A stretch of DNA of 64,000 bases from Curtobacterium salicis (GCF_011759505.1 NZ_JAAOYO010000001.1:682001-746000); one strand, 5' to 3'. Positions 53,382 to 62,958 are shown, counted from the first letter of the stretch. Program-made: numbers and translations. Notes: a model not told the origin generated them from the letters alone.

Positions 53382-54709
53382 GGAGTTCGTGTCCCTGTCG
53401 TGGAGTGGTCGGAGTCGCCGAAGGCCTGCTCGGCGGACGCCAGGTCGGCGGTCCGCTCGGCGACCACGGTGATGAGGTGGCGGCGCTTGCCCTCGACGCG
53501 GTCCGCGATGAGCAGGACCCCGGAGACCGTGACGGTGTCCCCGGCGGAGGGCAGGTGGCCGAGTTCCTTGGTGAGCAGGCCGCCGGCGGTGTCGACGTCG
53601 TCGTCGTCGAGTTCGATGCCGAACAGGTCGCCGAGCTCGTCGATGGGCAGTCGGGCCGAGATGCGCCAGCGCCCCGGTTCGATCTCGGCCCGGTCGACGA
53701 CGGCGCGGTCGTACTCGTCCGAGATGTCGCCGACGAGTTCCTCGATGAGGTCCTCCATCGTGACGAGGCCCGCGACGCCGCCGTACTCGTCGACCACCAG
53801 CACCAGGTGGTTCTTCGCCAGCTGCATGTGGCGCAGGGTCTCGTCGGCGGGCTTGGACTCCGGCAGGAACTCGGCCGGCCGGAGCATCGTGCGCACCGGG
53901 CGGGTACCGACCTCGGGACGCTCGTAGAGGCCCCGGGCCAGGTCACGGAGGTACGCGACACCGAGGACGTCGTCGCTGTCGCGGCCGATCACCGGCATCC
54001 GGGACACCCCGGTGGCCAGGAACTGCTCCATCACGGCGGCGATGGTGTCGCCGGCGTCCGCGGTGACCATGTCGGTGCGGGGCACCATGACCTCGCGCAC
54101 GAGGGTGTCGCTGAACGCGAAGACGGAGTGGATGAGCTCGCGGTCGTCGGCCTCGAGCACGTTGCTCTCGGTGGCCTCGTCGACCAGCGACAGCAGCTGC
54201 TCTTCGCTCGACACGCTCGACGCACTGCGGACACGGCCCGGCGTCACCCGGTCACCGATCGCGACGAGCAGCCCGGCCAGCGGACCGAGCACGATGCGGA
54301 CGCCACGGACCAGTCCCCCGGTGGCCGCGATGATGCCCTCGGCGTGGGCACGTCCGACGCTGCGCGGGCTCGACCCGACGAGGACGAACGACACCGCGGT
54401 CATCACGGCCGCGGACACGATGAGGGCGACCCACCACGTGTCGAACACCGTCACCAGGGCGATCGTCACGAGCACCGCGGCGGCCGTCTCGGCCAGGACG
54501 CGGAAGAAGTTCAGGGCGTTGACGTGGGCGCCCGGGTCGTCCGCGAGGGCCTCGATCGCCCGTCGGCGTTTGCTGCCGCGGGCGATCTCGTCGAGGTCGG
54601 CGCGCGACAGCACGGACAGCGCGGAGTCGGCGGCCGCGAGCAGTCCGCCGAGGACCACGAGCAGGAACGCCACCGCGAGCAGGCCGGCGACGAGCAGCAC
54701 TGCGGTCAC
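53378..54709 (-). CDS. HlyC/CorC-family membrane protein with CBS domains
   Basis: 443 residues. N-terminal DUF21/CNNM region with helices at about 2-24, 60-85, 90-105 and 130-150. Two CBS domains follow (VMVPRTDMVTADAGDTIAAV and NHLVLVVDEYGGVAGLVTMED), then a CorC/HlyC C-terminal domain. Members take part in magnesium or cobalt efflux. GTG at 54709 overlaps the ybeY stop. The gene order ybeY-CBS protein-era is standard in actinobacteria. Confidence 0.9.
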   Translation of the reverse strand: MTAVLLVAGLLAVAFLLVVLGGLLAAADSALSVLSRADLDEIARGSKRRRAIEALADDPGAHVNALNFFRVLAETAAAVLVTIALVTVFDTWWVALIVSAAVMTAVSFVLVGSSPRSVGRAHAEGIIAATGGLVRGVRIVLGPLAGLLVAIGDRVTPGRVRSASSVSSEEQLLSLVDEATESNVLEADDRELIHSVFAFSDTLVREVMVPRTDMVTADAGDTIAAVMEQFLATGVSRMPVIGRDSDDVLGVAYLRDLARGLYERPEVGTRPVRTMLRPAEFLPESKPADETLRHMQLAKNHLVLVVDEYGGVAGLVTMEDLIEELVGDISDEYDRAVVDRAEIEPGRWRISARLPIDELGDLFGIELDDDDVDTAGGLLTKELGHLPSAGDTVTVSGVLLIADRVEGKRRHLITVVAERTADLASAEQAFGDSDHSTTGTRTP

Positions 54710-55167
54710 CGCCCCCGGCGCGCGGCGGCGAAGGCGGTCAGGATCTCGCCCTGCAGACCGAACATCTCGGCCTTCTCCTCCGGCTCCGCGTGGTCGAAGC
54801 CGAGCAGGTGCAGGATGCCGTGGCAGGTCAGCAGCAGGATCTCGTCGAGCGTCGAGTGCCCGGCGGTCTTCGCCTGTTCCTCGGCGACCTGGGGGCAGAC
54901 GACGATGTCACCGAGGAGCCCGGCGGGCGTCGGCTCGTCCTCGGTGCCCGGACGGAGTTCGTCCATCGGGAAGCTCAGGACGTCCGTGGGGCCCGGCTCG
55001 TCCATCCACCGGACGTGCAGCTGCTCCATCGCACCCTCGTCGACGAAGACGATGGCGAGTTCGGCGTCGGCGTGCACGTGCATGGCGTCGAGGGCGAAGG
55101 CAGCGAGCCGCTGCACGACGTCCTCGTCCACCGCGACGCCGGACTCGTTGTTGAGCTCGATGCTCAC
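54706..55167 (-). CDS. ybeY: Endoribonuclease YbeY
   Basis: 153 residues. The zinc motif HGILHLLGFDHAEPEE supplies the H-x3-H-x5-H ligands. The earlier LHVRWMDEPGPTDVLSFPMDE is the conserved active-site strand. It processes the 3' end of 16S rRNA and monitors ribosome quality. ATG at 55167 overlaps the phoH stop. Confidence 0.94.
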   Translation of the reverse strand: MSIELNNESGVAVDEDVVQRLAAFALDAMHVHADAELAIVFVDEGAMEQLHVRWMDEPGPTDVLSFPMDELRPGTEDEPTPAGLLGDIVVCPQVAEEQAKTAGHSTLDEILLLTCHGILHLLGFDHAEPEEKAEMFGLQGEILTAFAAARRGR

Positions 55168-56219
55168 CGGGTGCCTCCTCGGCGGTCGTCCTGCTGGTGG
55201 GGGCGCTTGGCGGCCTGTTCGACGAGTCGTTCCTCGTCGTAGACGGTGTAGGCGTCGACGATCCGACCGACCAGCGTGTGGCGGACCACGTCCTCGCTGC
55301 CGAGGCGGGCGAAGTGGATGTCGTCGACGTCCTGCAGGATCCGCGTCACCAGGCGCAGCCCCGACACGTTGCCGGGCAGGTCGACCTGGGTGATGTCACC
55401 CGTGATGACCATCTTCGAGCCGAAGCCCAGACGCGTCAGGAACATCTTCATCTGCTCGGGCGTGGTGTTCTGCGCCTCGTCGAGCACGACGAACGAGTCG
55501 TTGAGGGTCCGGCCGCGCATGTACGCCAGCGGGGCGACCTCGACCGTGCCGGCGGCCAGGAGCTTCGGGACCAGTTCGGGGTCCATCATCTCGTTGAGCG
55601 CGTCGTACAGCGGGCGGAGGTACGGGTCGATCTTGTCGGTCAGCGTGCCGGGCAGGAACCCGAGCCGCTCACCGGCCTCCACCGCGGGGCGGGTGAGGAT
55701 GATGCGCGAGACCTCACGCCGCTGCAGGGCCTGCACCGCCTTCGCCATCGCCAGGTACGTCTTGCCGGTACCGGCCGGACCGATGCCGAACGTGATGGTG
55801 TTCTCGTCGATGGCGTCGACGTAGGCCCGCTGACCGTCCGTCTTCGGGCGCACGGACTTGCCGCGGCTCGACACGATCGGGGTGCCGAACACGTTCGACG
55901 GGCTGCGCTCTTCGTCGATGATGCGCGCCGAGGTCGGGATGTCCGACTGGCCGATGTCCTGCCCGCGACGGACCATGCCGACGAGTTCGTCGACGAGGGA
56001 ACGGGCCCGCGCGACGTCGCGCTCCGGCCCGGACAGGGTGACCTGGTTGCCGCGCACCAGGACGCGGACCGACGGGTACTGCCGTTCGACCGTCTTCAGC
56101 AGGCGGTCCTGCGGGCCGAGCAACTGCACCATGGCGATGCCGTCGACGGTGAGTTCGGAGGTCGAGACGGGTTCCGAGGCCGACTGCGGCTCGGTGGTGG
56201 CTGGTTCGTCAGCGGGCAA
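55164..56219 (-). CDS. phoH: PhoH-like ATPase
   Basis: 351 residues. Central P-loop domain: [17 protein letters not shown] (Walker A), [16 protein letters not shown] (Walker B), [13 protein letters not shown]. An N-terminal KH-like part has [22 protein letters not shown]. Proposed RNA-related helicase, grouped with YbeY. Start is taken as TTG at 56219, with GGAAGG six bases upstream inside the HIT gene's last codons; no ATG or GTG precedes the conserved part. Overlaps HIT by 11 bp. Confidence 0.88.
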   Translation of the reverse strand: MPADEPATTEPQSASEPVSTSELTVDGIAMVQLLGPQDRLLKTVERQYPSVRVLVRGNQVTLSGPERDVARARSLVDELVGMVRRGQDIGQSDIPTSARIIDEERSPSNVFGTPIVSSRGKSVRPKTDGQRAYVDAIDENTITFGIGPAGTGKTYLAMAKAVQALQRREVSRIILTRPAVEAGERLGFLPGTLTDKIDPYLRPLYDALNEMMDPELVPKLLAAGTVEVAPLAYMRGRTLNDSFVVLDEAQNTTPEQMKMFLTRLGFGSKMVITGDITQVDLPGNVSGLRLVTRILQDVDDIHFARLGSEDVVRHTLVGRIVDAYTVYDEERLVEQAAKRPHQQDDRRGGTR

Positions 56220-56562
56220 GGGTGCCTTCCTGCAGGTCTCCTGCGAGTACGTGCGCGTGCACGTGGAACACGGTCTGGCCGGCGGCTTCGCCGGTGTTGA
56301 ACACGAGTCGGAACTGTCCGCCGGCGCGTTCGTCGGCGATGCGCTGGGCGGTCTGGACGACGTGCGCGAGCAGGTCGGGGTCGGCGGCTGCGAGCTCGCC
56401 CACGTTCGCGTACGCCTGGGTCTTCGGGACGACGAGCACGTGCACGGGGGCCTTGGGCGCGATGTCCTCGAAGGCGATGACGCGGTCGTCCTCGGCGACG
56501 ATGGTCGCCGGGATCTCACGCGCGACGATCTTCGTGAAGACACTGGGCTCGGTGCTGGTCAT
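56209..56562 (-). CDS. HIT-family nucleotide-binding protein
   Basis: 117 residues. Histidine triad HVHAHVL at about residues 98-104, preceded by the IVAREIPATIVAEDD opening and KAPVHVLVVPK. Cleaves AMP-type phosphoramidates or esters; physiological substrate unknown. ATG at 56562 is used; another ATG three codons upstream is possible. Coupled to phoH. Confidence 0.9.
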   Translation of the reverse strand: MTSTEPSVFTKIVAREIPATIVAEDDRVIAFEDIAPKAPVHVLVVPKTQAYANVGELAAADPDLLAHVVQTAQRIADERAGGQFRLVFNTGEAAGQTVFHVHAHVLAGDLQEGTLAR

Positions 56563-56639
56563 GGGCACCATCGTAGAACGCGCGACCGACGCCGCGCCTT
56601 CCCGGTGTCCCCCGATGCTCCGATGCACGCCGAGCGCAC

Positions 56640-57404
56640 TCACCAGCGTCCGAGCCGGGCCTGCAGGACGGCCAGTGCCGCCGGTCCTGCGGTCGAGGTC
56701 CGGAGCACGGTGTCGCCGAGTCGGACCCGGACCGCGCCGGACGCCTCGAGCCGCTCGAGCTCGGACGGCTCGATGCCGCCCTCGGGCCCGACCACCAGCG
56801 CGATCTCGTCGACGTCGGTCGGTGGCTCCCAGGTGGCGAGTCGCACCGAGGCGGTCGGTTCCAGCAGGACCAGCTGCCGACGTGCCTCCTGGCCGTCGTC
56901 CGCCGCCGCTGCGCCCGCGCCGCCGGCGAGCTGCGCGGTCGTCACCGGCGCGACGACCTCGGGGACCCGCGCACGCACGGCCTGCTTCGACGCCTCTTGC
57001 GCGATCGCCGCCCACCGGGCACGGCCCTTCTCGACCTTCGGGCCGTCCCAGCGCGAGACGCTCCGCGCCACGGACCACGGCACGACCCGGTCGACGCCGA
57101 TCTCGGTGGCGGCCTGCACGGCCATCTCGTCGCGGCCGCCCTTCGCCAGTGCCTGCACGAGCGTCAGTGACGGGCGCGGGGCCGGTTCGACGCCGACGGT
57201 CGCGACGGTGAGCAGGAGCGAGTCCCGGCCCACCGACGCGACCGTGCCGGCGACGACCGTGCCGCGGCCGTCCGACAGCCGCAGCTGCTCGCCGACGCGG
57301 ACCCGCGACACCGTCACCGCATGACGACCCTCGGCGCCGTCGAGCGACACCTGGCCACCCACCGTGACGTCGTCGAGGGTGTCGACGAGGTAGAGCGAGG
57401 CCAT
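56640..57404 (-). CDS. rsmE: 16S rRNA m3U1498 methyltransferase
   Basis: 254 residues of the SPOUT superfamily. N-terminal PUA-like domain with HAVTVSRVRVGEQLRLSDG, then a trefoil-knot SAM site VVGPEGGIEPSELERL and VLRTSTAGPAALAVLQ. Methylates U1498 of 16S rRNA. ATG at 57404 shares its A with the dnaJ TGA stop (1-bp overlap). The segment AGGAGAAAADDGQEA is an Ala-rich insertion. Confidence 0.92.
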   Translation of the reverse strand: MASLYLVDTLDDVTVGGQVSLDGAEGRHAVTVSRVRVGEQLRLSDGRGTVVAGTVASVGRDSLLLTVATVGVEPAPRPSLTLVQALAKGGRDEMAVQAATEIGVDRVVPWSVARSVSRWDGPKVEKGRARWAAIAQEASKQAVRARVPEVVAPVTTAQLAGGAGAAAADDGQEARRQLVLLEPTASVRLATWEPPTDVDEIALVVGPEGGIEPSELERLEASGAVRVRLGDTVLRTSTAGPAALAVLQARLGRW

Positions 57405-58516
57405 CAGAAGTTGAAGAACCGGTCGCGGAGCTTGCCGAACATGCCCTGCTGGAAGCGGGACAGCTGCGGGGCGCCGGCCTTGTGGGACTTCGCGAGTTGT
57501 TCGACCAGCTGCCGTTCCTTGTGCGAGAGCTTGCTCGGGGTGACGACCTGGATGCCGACCTTCAGGTCACCGCGACCGGACCCGCGGAGCTTGGTGACAC
57601 CGCGGTCCTTGATGACGAGGACGTCGGCGCTCTGCACTCCCGGTCGGAGTTCGAGCTCGACCGGTCCGTCGAGGCCGTCGATCGTCGTCGTGGCACCGAG
57701 GATCGCGTCGGTCATCGGGACCTCGAGCGTGGCCAGGAGGTCGTCGCCGTCACGGCTGAAGACGTCGTGGTGCCGGACGCGGACCTCGAGGTACAGGTCG
57801 CCGGCGGGACCACCGGCCGGGCCGACCTCGCCCTGGCCGGGCATCTGCAGGCGGAGGCCCGAGTCGACGCCGGCAGGCACGTCGACCGGTACGGTGCGAC
57901 GGGCGCGGACACGGCCCTGACCCTGGCAGGTCGGGCAGGGGTTCGGGATGACGGTGCCGTAGCCGCGGCAGGTGCCGCACGGGGCGCTCGTCACGACGTT
58001 GCCGAGGAGCGAGCGGACCTGGCGCTGGATGTGACCGGTGCCGCCGCAGATGTCGCACGTCTGCGGGCTCGTGCCGGGAGCGCAGCAGGAGCCGCCGCAC
58101 GTGTCGCAGAGCACCGCGGTGTCGACCTCGAGGTCCTTGTGCGTGCCGAAGACGACCTCGTCCAGGTCGACCTCGAGCCGGAGCAGGGCGTCGCCACCGC
58201 GCTCGGCACGGCTGCGCGGCCCGGTCCCCCGGCCACCGCCACCACCACCGCCGCCGAAGAAGGCGTCGAAGATGTCGCTGAACCCGCCGGCTCCGGCTCC
58301 GAAGCCGCCGTCCTGCGGTCCGGCGTCGAAGCGACGGCGCTGCTCGGGGTCGCTGAGGACGTCGTACGCGTGCGTGACGTCCTTGAAGCGCTCGGCGGCG
58401 TCAGGGCTCGGGTTCACGTCCGGGTGCAGTTCACGGGCCAGCCGCCGGTACGCCTTCTTGATGTCGGCGTCGGAGGCGTCGCGCGGGACGCCGAGGACGT
58501 CGTAGTGGTCTGCCAA
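57404..58516 (-). CDS. dnaJ: Chaperone DnaJ (hrcA-linked copy)
   Basis: 370 residues. J domain with DVLGVPRDASDADIKKAYR and HPDVNPSP, a Gly-rich segment (about 70-95: FGAGAGGFSDIFDAFFGGG), four zinc repeats and the C-terminal peptide-binding domain. The first zinc repeat reads CDTCGGSCCAPG, differing from the usual CxxCxGxG; the others (CDICGGTG, CGTCRGYG, CPTCQGQG) are normal. Co-chaperone of DnaK. ATG at 58516. Transcribed with hrcA and so presumably under the CIRCE operator. Confidence 0.94.
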   Translation of the reverse strand: MADHYDVLGVPRDASDADIKKAYRRLARELHPDVNPSPDAAERFKDVTHAYDVLSDPEQRRRFDAGPQDGGFGAGAGGFSDIFDAFFGGGGGGGGRGTGPRSRAERGGDALLRLEVDLDEVVFGTHKDLEVDTAVLCDTCGGSCCAPGTSPQTCDICGGTGHIQRQVRSLLGNVVTSAPCGTCRGYGTVIPNPCPTCQGQGRVRARRTVPVDVPAGVDSGLRLQMPGQGEVGPAGGPAGDLYLEVRVRHHDVFSRDGDDLLATLEVPMTDAILGATTTIDGLDGPVELELRPGVQSADVLVIKDRGVTKLRGSGRGDLKVGIQVVTPSKLSHKERQLVEQLAKSHKAGAPQLSRFQQGMFGKLRDRFFNF

Positions 58517-58567
58517 GTGTTCCTCAGGGGGTGCGTGGGTGGACGGGGTGGGAGGGGTGTCCGGCGG

Positions 58568-59590
58568 TCAGTTCTCGCCGAGCAGCCGGGACAGGTAGCG
58601 GGCGACCGCACGGACCGCGGCCATGTTCGTGCCGTAGTCCATCCTGGTCGGGCCGAGGACGCCCAGTCGGGCGATCTCACCGCGGGCGGCCAGGTAGCCG
58701 CCGGCGACGATGCTCGTGGCGTCGAGACCGTACTCGGCGTTCTCGCGCCCGATGCTCGCCGCCACGGCGATGTCGTCGACCTGCATCTCGCCGAACAACC
58801 GGAGCAGGGTGACCTGTTCCTCGATCGCTTCGAGCACGGGGAAGAGGCCGCCGGAGAAGTCCTGCTCGCTCTTGGCCAGGTTCGCGGCGCCGGCCATGAG
58901 CAGGCGGTCCTGCCGGTTCGCGGCGACCTGCTCGATCAGACTCGCGACCACGACACCGGCGAGCGGCTGCACCGCGGGTCGGAGCTGTACCGGGATCTCG
59001 CGCAGGGCCCGTGGGGCGTCCTGCAGCAGCAACCCGACGGTCGCGCCGTTGACGAGGGTGCGGAGTTCGGAGAGCGCGGACTCGTCGAAGGGGACGTCGG
59101 TCTCGATCACCCGCTGCTCGACCCGGGCGGTGTCGGTGATGAGGACCACCATCAGCCGGGTGTCCGCGAGCCGGACGAGCTCGACGTGCTGGACCCGCGC
59201 GTGGCCCATCGTCGGGTACTGCACCAGAGCGACCTGGTTCGTCAGCTGACTGAGCAGCCGGACGGTGCGGGTGAGGACGTCGTCGAGGTCGTTCGACGCC
59301 CCGAGGAAGGTCTCGATCGCCTGACGCTGCGCCCCGGAGAGCGGTCGGGCAGCGGCCAGGTGGTCGACGAAGACCCGGTAGCCCTTGTCGGTGGGGACCC
59401 GGCCGGACGAGGTGTGCGGGGCGATGATGAGCTGCTCGTCCTCGAGCTGCGCCATGTCGTTGCGGATCGTCGCCGCGCTGACCCCGAACGCGTGGCGCTC
59501 CACGATGGTCTTCGAGCCGACGGGTTCACGGGAGGCGACGTAGTCACGCACGATGGCCTTGAGGACCTCGAGGCTCCGTTCGCTGACCAT
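58568..59590 (-). CDS. hrcA: Heat-inducible transcription repressor HrcA
   Basis: 340 residues. Winged HTH near the N-terminus: SREPVGSKTIVERHAFGVSAATIRND, then LEDEQLIIAPHTSSGRVPTDKGYRVFVD, both HrcA hallmarks. The GAF-like domain follows. Represses groE and dnaJ-type operons through the CIRCE element. A CIRCE-like site lies 32 bases upstream of its start, indicating autoregulation. ATG at 59590. Confidence 0.94.
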   Translation of the reverse strand: MVSERSLEVLKAIVRDYVASREPVGSKTIVERHAFGVSAATIRNDMAQLEDEQLIIAPHTSSGRVPTDKGYRVFVDHLAAARPLSGAQRQAIETFLGASNDLDDVLTRTVRLLSQLTNQVALVQYPTMGHARVQHVELVRLADTRLMVVLITDTARVEQRVIETDVPFDESALSELRTLVNGATVGLLLQDAPRALREIPVQLRPAVQPLAGVVVASLIEQVAANRQDRLLMAGAANLAKSEQDFSGGLFPVLEAIEEQVTLLRLFGEMQVDDIAVAASIGRENAEYGLDATSIVAGGYLAARGEIARLGVLGPTRMDYGTNMAAVRAVARYLSRLLGEN

Positions 59591-59621
59591 CGGTTCCCTC
59601 CGCTCGTGTCGATCAGTCCGG

Positions 59622-59648
59622 CTGGCACTCTCAGGTGCCGAGTGCTGA
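59622..59648. promoter_or_regulatory. CIRCE operator upstream of hrcA
   Basis: CTGGCACTC at 59622-59630, nine bases, then GAGTGCTGA at 59640-59648. Compared with the consensus TTAGCACTC-N9-GAGTGCTAA it has 7 of 9 and 8 of 9 matches with exact spacing. It lies between hrcA and the divergent DUF4870 gene and should bind HrcA. Confidence 0.9.
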
Positions 59649-59709
59649 TCCTACGCCTGACCGCCGACCGGACGGGACTTCTCCACGGGCGTCTCGGTAC
59701 GCTGCGGGC

Positions 59710-60225
59710 ATGAGCGACGGACAGGGACACGGCGGCCCCGGCGACCAGTACCCGGGCGGCGGGCAGCCCGGCGGGAAGTACCCGGGCGGGCCGTACCCGG
59801 GCGGGCAGCCCCAGGGCGGCCAGTACCCGGGCGGGCAGTACGGCGGTGGCCAGCAGCCCGGGCAGCAGTACCCCGCCGGCTACCAGCCCCCGCAGCCGAT
59901 GAGCCCGGAGGACCAGCGGCTCTGGGCGACCCTGACGCACGTCGGCGGGATCTTCTCCAACGTCCTGGTGCCGATCATCGCCTACTTCGTCCTGCGGGAC
60001 CGCGGGCGGTTCGTCCGGGAGCACACCCGGGTGGCGCTGAACTTCCACATCACCATGGCCATCGCCTACTTCGCCGGCATCCTGACGTCCGTGCTCGGCA
60101 TCGGGTTCCTCGTCATCACGGCCGCTGGCATCGTGTCCATCGTCTTCGGCATCATGGCCGCCCTCGCCGCGAACCAGGGGCAGTTCTACCGGTACCCGCT
60201 CACGATCGAGTTCGTGAAGGCGTAG
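59710..60225 (+). CDS. DUF4870 domain membrane protein with Gly/Gln/Pro/Tyr-rich N-terminus
   Basis: 171 residues. The first 65 residues are a low-complexity repeat of PGG(Q/K)-YPGG type; the rest is a DUF4870 domain: EDQRLWATLTHVGGIFSNVLVPIIAYF, REHTRVALNFHITM, then two more helices. Function unknown; the repetitive part is likely disordered and cytoplasmic. ATG at 59710. Divergent from hrcA and only 60 bases from the CIRCE site, so HrcA might affect it. Confidence 0.85.
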   Translation: MSDGQGHGGPGDQYPGGGQPGGKYPGGPYPGGQPQGGQYPGGQYGGGQQPGQQYPAGYQPPQPMSPEDQRLWATLTHVGGIFSNVLVPIIAYFVLRDRGRFVREHTRVALNFHITMAIAYFAGILTSVLGIGFLVITAAGIVSIVFGIMAALAANQGQFYRYPLTIEFVKA

Positions 60226-60234
60226 CGGCCCGAC

Positions 60235-61461
60235 TCAGTCCAGGAGGTCGCGGACCACGGCGTCGGCGAGCAGTCGTCCCTGCAACGTCAGCTCGAGCGA
60301 CCCACGCAGCGCTGCCCGCCCGTCCACGAGACCGCGGGCGATCAGCCCGGCGACGCGACCACGCGCCTCCTGGCGGAGCTCGTCGATCCGCAGCTCACCG
60401 CGGACGCGCGCCGCCAGCAGGACCCGCTCGACGTAGCGGGTCTCGTCGTCGAGGGTCTCGCGACCCGCAGCCGGGGACACGTCCTGCAGCACCTTGCCCG
60501 CGTAGGCGGCCGGGTGCTTGACGTTCCACCACCGGGTGCCGGCGACGGCCGAGTGGGCGCCCGGGCCGACGCCCCACCAGTCGTGGCCCTTCCAGTAGGA
60601 CAGGTTGTGCCGACTGGCGTGCTCGGGGCCGCGGGCCCAGTTCGAGACCTCGTACCAGTCGTACCCGGCGTCGCGGAGCACCTGGTCGGCGAGCTCGTAC
60701 ATGTCCGCAGCCAGGTCGTCGTCGGGCGCGGGCAGCTCGCCGCGCGACACGGCACGGCCCATCGCGGTGCCGTCCTCGACGATGAGCGAGTACGCCGACA
60801 CGTGGTCCGGGGCGCAGGCGATCGCCGCGTCGAGCGAGGTGCGCCAATCGTCGAGCGACTCCCCCGGCGTCGAGTAGATGAGGTCGAGGCTGACGTCCAG
60901 GCCCTGCTGCTTCGCCAGGTCCACGACGACCGGCACGCGCTCCGGGTCGTGCGTGCGGTCGAGGGTCGCGAGCACGTGCGGCACGGCCGACTGCATGCCG
61001 TAGCTCATCCGGGTGAAACCGGCGCGCTGCAGGGTCCGGATCGAGTCCGCGTCGACGGAGTCCGGGTTCGCCTCGGTCGTGACCTCGGCCCCGGGCAGGA
61101 TCCCCCACGTGTCGTCGATCGCCCGGAGGATCATGGCCAGGTCGGAGGCCGGCAGCATCGTCGGGGTCCCACCGCCGAAGAACACCGTCGAGACCGGGCG
61201 GCGCGGGACACCGGAGCGCTCGAGCACCTGGTCGGCGAAGGCGATCTCTCGCAGCGCGTGGCCGGCGTAGTCGTCACGACGCACCCCGCGGAGCTCGGAC
61301 GCCGTGTACGTGTTGAAGTCGCAGTACCCGCAGCGCACCCGGCAGAAGGGCACGTGGACGTAGACGCCGAACGGGACGTCGCCCGCTCCGGGTGCCGGTG
61401 CGACCAGTCCGTCCGAGGGAGCGGGATCGGCGATCGGCAGAGCACTCGGCATGGAGACCAT
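60235..61461 (-). CDS. hemW: Radical SAM heme chaperone HemW
   Basis: 408 residues. The 4Fe-4S/SAM motif VPFCRVRCGYCDFNTY has the C-x3-C-x2-C pattern plus the HemW-specific fourth Cys replaced by Asn-Thr context. FFGGGTPTMLPASDLA and TEANPDSVDADSI are family-typical. The C-terminal HemN-like domain is present (WWGVGPGAHSAVAG). Inserts heme into respiratory enzymes. ATG at 61461; convergent with the DUF4870 gene, 9 bp apart. Confidence 0.9.
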   Translation of the reverse strand: MVSMPSALPIADPAPSDGLVAPAPGAGDVPFGVYVHVPFCRVRCGYCDFNTYTASELRGVRRDDYAGHALREIAFADQVLERSGVPRRPVSTVFFGGGTPTMLPASDLAMILRAIDDTWGILPGAEVTTEANPDSVDADSIRTLQRAGFTRMSYGMQSAVPHVLATLDRTHDPERVPVVVDLAKQQGLDVSLDLIYSTPGESLDDWRTSLDAAIACAPDHVSAYSLIVEDGTAMGRAVSRGELPAPDDDLAADMYELADQVLRDAGYDWYEVSNWARGPEHASRHNLSYWKGHDWWGVGPGAHSAVAGTRWWNVKHPAAYAGKVLQDVSPAAGRETLDDETRYVERVLLAARVRGELRIDELRQEARGRVAGLIARGLVDGRAALRGSLELTLQGRLLADAVVRDLLD

Positions 61462-61472
61462 TGTCCGTCATC

Positions 61473-62174
61473 ATGGACGGCATGGAGCACCACCCGGTCA
61501 CCACCACGGTCCTCTGGGACATCGACGGCACCCTCGTGCGCAACGCCGTGTCTCCGGGGAACCTGTACCACCTGGCGCTCGAACGGGCGCTCGGCCGCGA
61601 TCTCCCGCAGCTCGTCGGCCACCAGCACGGTCGGACCGACGCCGGCATCATCGTCGAGCACGTCCGCGCCCACCGGCTCGACGACGACCTGGTGCCGACC
61701 GTCAGCGGCCACCTCCGGGACCTGTCCGAGGAGCGGCACCGCTCGGGCGACCGCCGCACCCCTGCCCCGGGAGCGGTCACGCTGGTCCGGCGCTTCGCCG
61801 GACTCGGCTGGCGGAACGGCCTGCTGACCGGCAACTCCGCCTACCGCGCCCGCGTCAAGCTGCTCGGCGCGGGCTTCGACGTCGACCTATTCGACTGGGA
61901 GCACTCGTACTTCGGCGACACCGAGGTCGAACGGGCCGGCGTCACCGCCGTCGCCGCGGCCGCGCTCTCCGGCACCCGGGCGGTCATCGTCGGCGACACC
62001 CCGCGGGACGGTGAGGCGGCCGACGCGGTCGGGATCCCGTTCATCGCGGTGGCGACCGGCGCGTACGACGTCGCGGCACTCCGGGGAACGAGCGCGGTGG
62101 CCGTGGCACGGGACTGCGTGCAGGACGCGGGACTCATCGAGGACGCGATCGCGGGGCTCGCGCCGCTCGCCTGA
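61473..62174 (+). CDS. HAD-superfamily hydrolase
   Basis: 233 residues. Motif I is LWDIDGTLVRN (nucleophile Asp, then Asp), motif II LLTGNS, motif III Lys in VKLLGAGF, and motif IV VIVGDTPRDGEAADAVG. The cap domain (about 20-110) is helical. Looks like a phosphoglycolate-phosphatase-type HAD; substrate unknown. ATG at 61473 or 61482; divergent from hemW with 11 bp between starts. Confidence 0.85.
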   Translation: MDGMEHHPVTTTVLWDIDGTLVRNAVSPGNLYHLALERALGRDLPQLVGHQHGRTDAGIIVEHVRAHRLDDDLVPTVSGHLRDLSEERHRSGDRRTPAPGAVTLVRRFAGLGWRNGLLTGNSAYRARVKLLGAGFDVDLFDWEHSYFGDTEVERAGVTAVAAAALSGTRAVIVGDTPRDGEAADAVGIPFIAVATGAYDVAALRGTSAVAVARDCVQDAGLIEDAIAGLAPLA

Positions 62175-62253
62175 CCAAGCCGGCGATCTGCCTGCTGGTC
62201 CCCGTCGGTCCTGTCGGCCCGGGCGGCCCTGGTGCTGACCGACGGGCACGGGG

Positions 62254-62277
62254 CGTGCCTCCCGGCCGGGAGGCACG
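62254..62277. terminator. 24-bp perfect palindrome between convergent genes, family B
   Basis: CGTGCCTCCCGG at 62254-62265 is directly followed by its inverse to 62277. It lies between the plus-strand HAD gene stop (62174) and the minus-strand DUF1990 stop (62311). Such a stem can terminate from either side. Confidence 0.6.
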
Positions 62278-62310
62278 TGACCGGTCGACCGGACCGGTCA
62301 CACTGTCGGG

Positions 62311-62954
62311 TCAGTCGCCGCGCAGGGCTGCGAGGTACTTCTCCGCCATCACGCGCTGCTGGCGGCGCAGCAGCGGCGCGACGAAGCGCCACTTGCGACT
62401 GGCCGGCTGCGAGAACTGGCGGACCTGCAGCCAGACCGAGCCGTCCGGGGTGCGCTCGACGACGAAGGACTCCTCGCCCGAGAGCGGGTGCCCGTCGAGC
62501 GTCCCGTAGGCGAAGCCCTTGCGGTCGCGCTCGTCGATGATCGCGACGACCCGCACCGGCGCCTGCACGGTCTGCCCGAAGGCGTGCATCGTCAGTGTCG
62601 CCGTCGTGCCCGCCGTGATGAGCGGGGTGCCGTCGGGCGTCGTCTTCTCGACCCGGGGGGTGCCGATCGAGGCCGGGGCGATCGGGACGCCCTGCTCGTC
62701 GAAGGTCACCGGGTTGTAGCGGACCTCGTCGTCCTCCGGCGTGTCCTCGACCTGGACGCCCATCCCGCTGCGCTCCTGGATCTGCCAGGTGAGCGCCTGC
62801 ATGACGGCGGTCTCGAACCGCTGGTCGCCATGCCCGATGCGTGCGCGCGACTCGGCCGGCACGAAGCCCTCCGGCGGGTACGTCATGAGGTCCGAGGCCT
62901 GCGTGGCACCGACTGCGCCGTACGTCAGCGCCGTGCGGTGCTGGTGGCCGCGAC

Positions 62955-62958
<4 letters not shown>
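62311..62958 (-). CDS. DUF1990 family protein
   Basis: 215 residues matching DUF1990: an opening [10 protein letters not shown], a central [13 protein letters not shown], then [21 protein letters not shown] and a basic C-terminus. Unknown function. GTG at 62958 overlaps the lepA stop (GTGA), so it is probably translated with lepA. Confidence 0.85.

Noticed and set aside
57404..59590. A second heat-shock operon with grpE and dnaK here
   Set aside because: Only hrcA and dnaJ are present, followed by rsmE; grpE and dnaK are not in the window.
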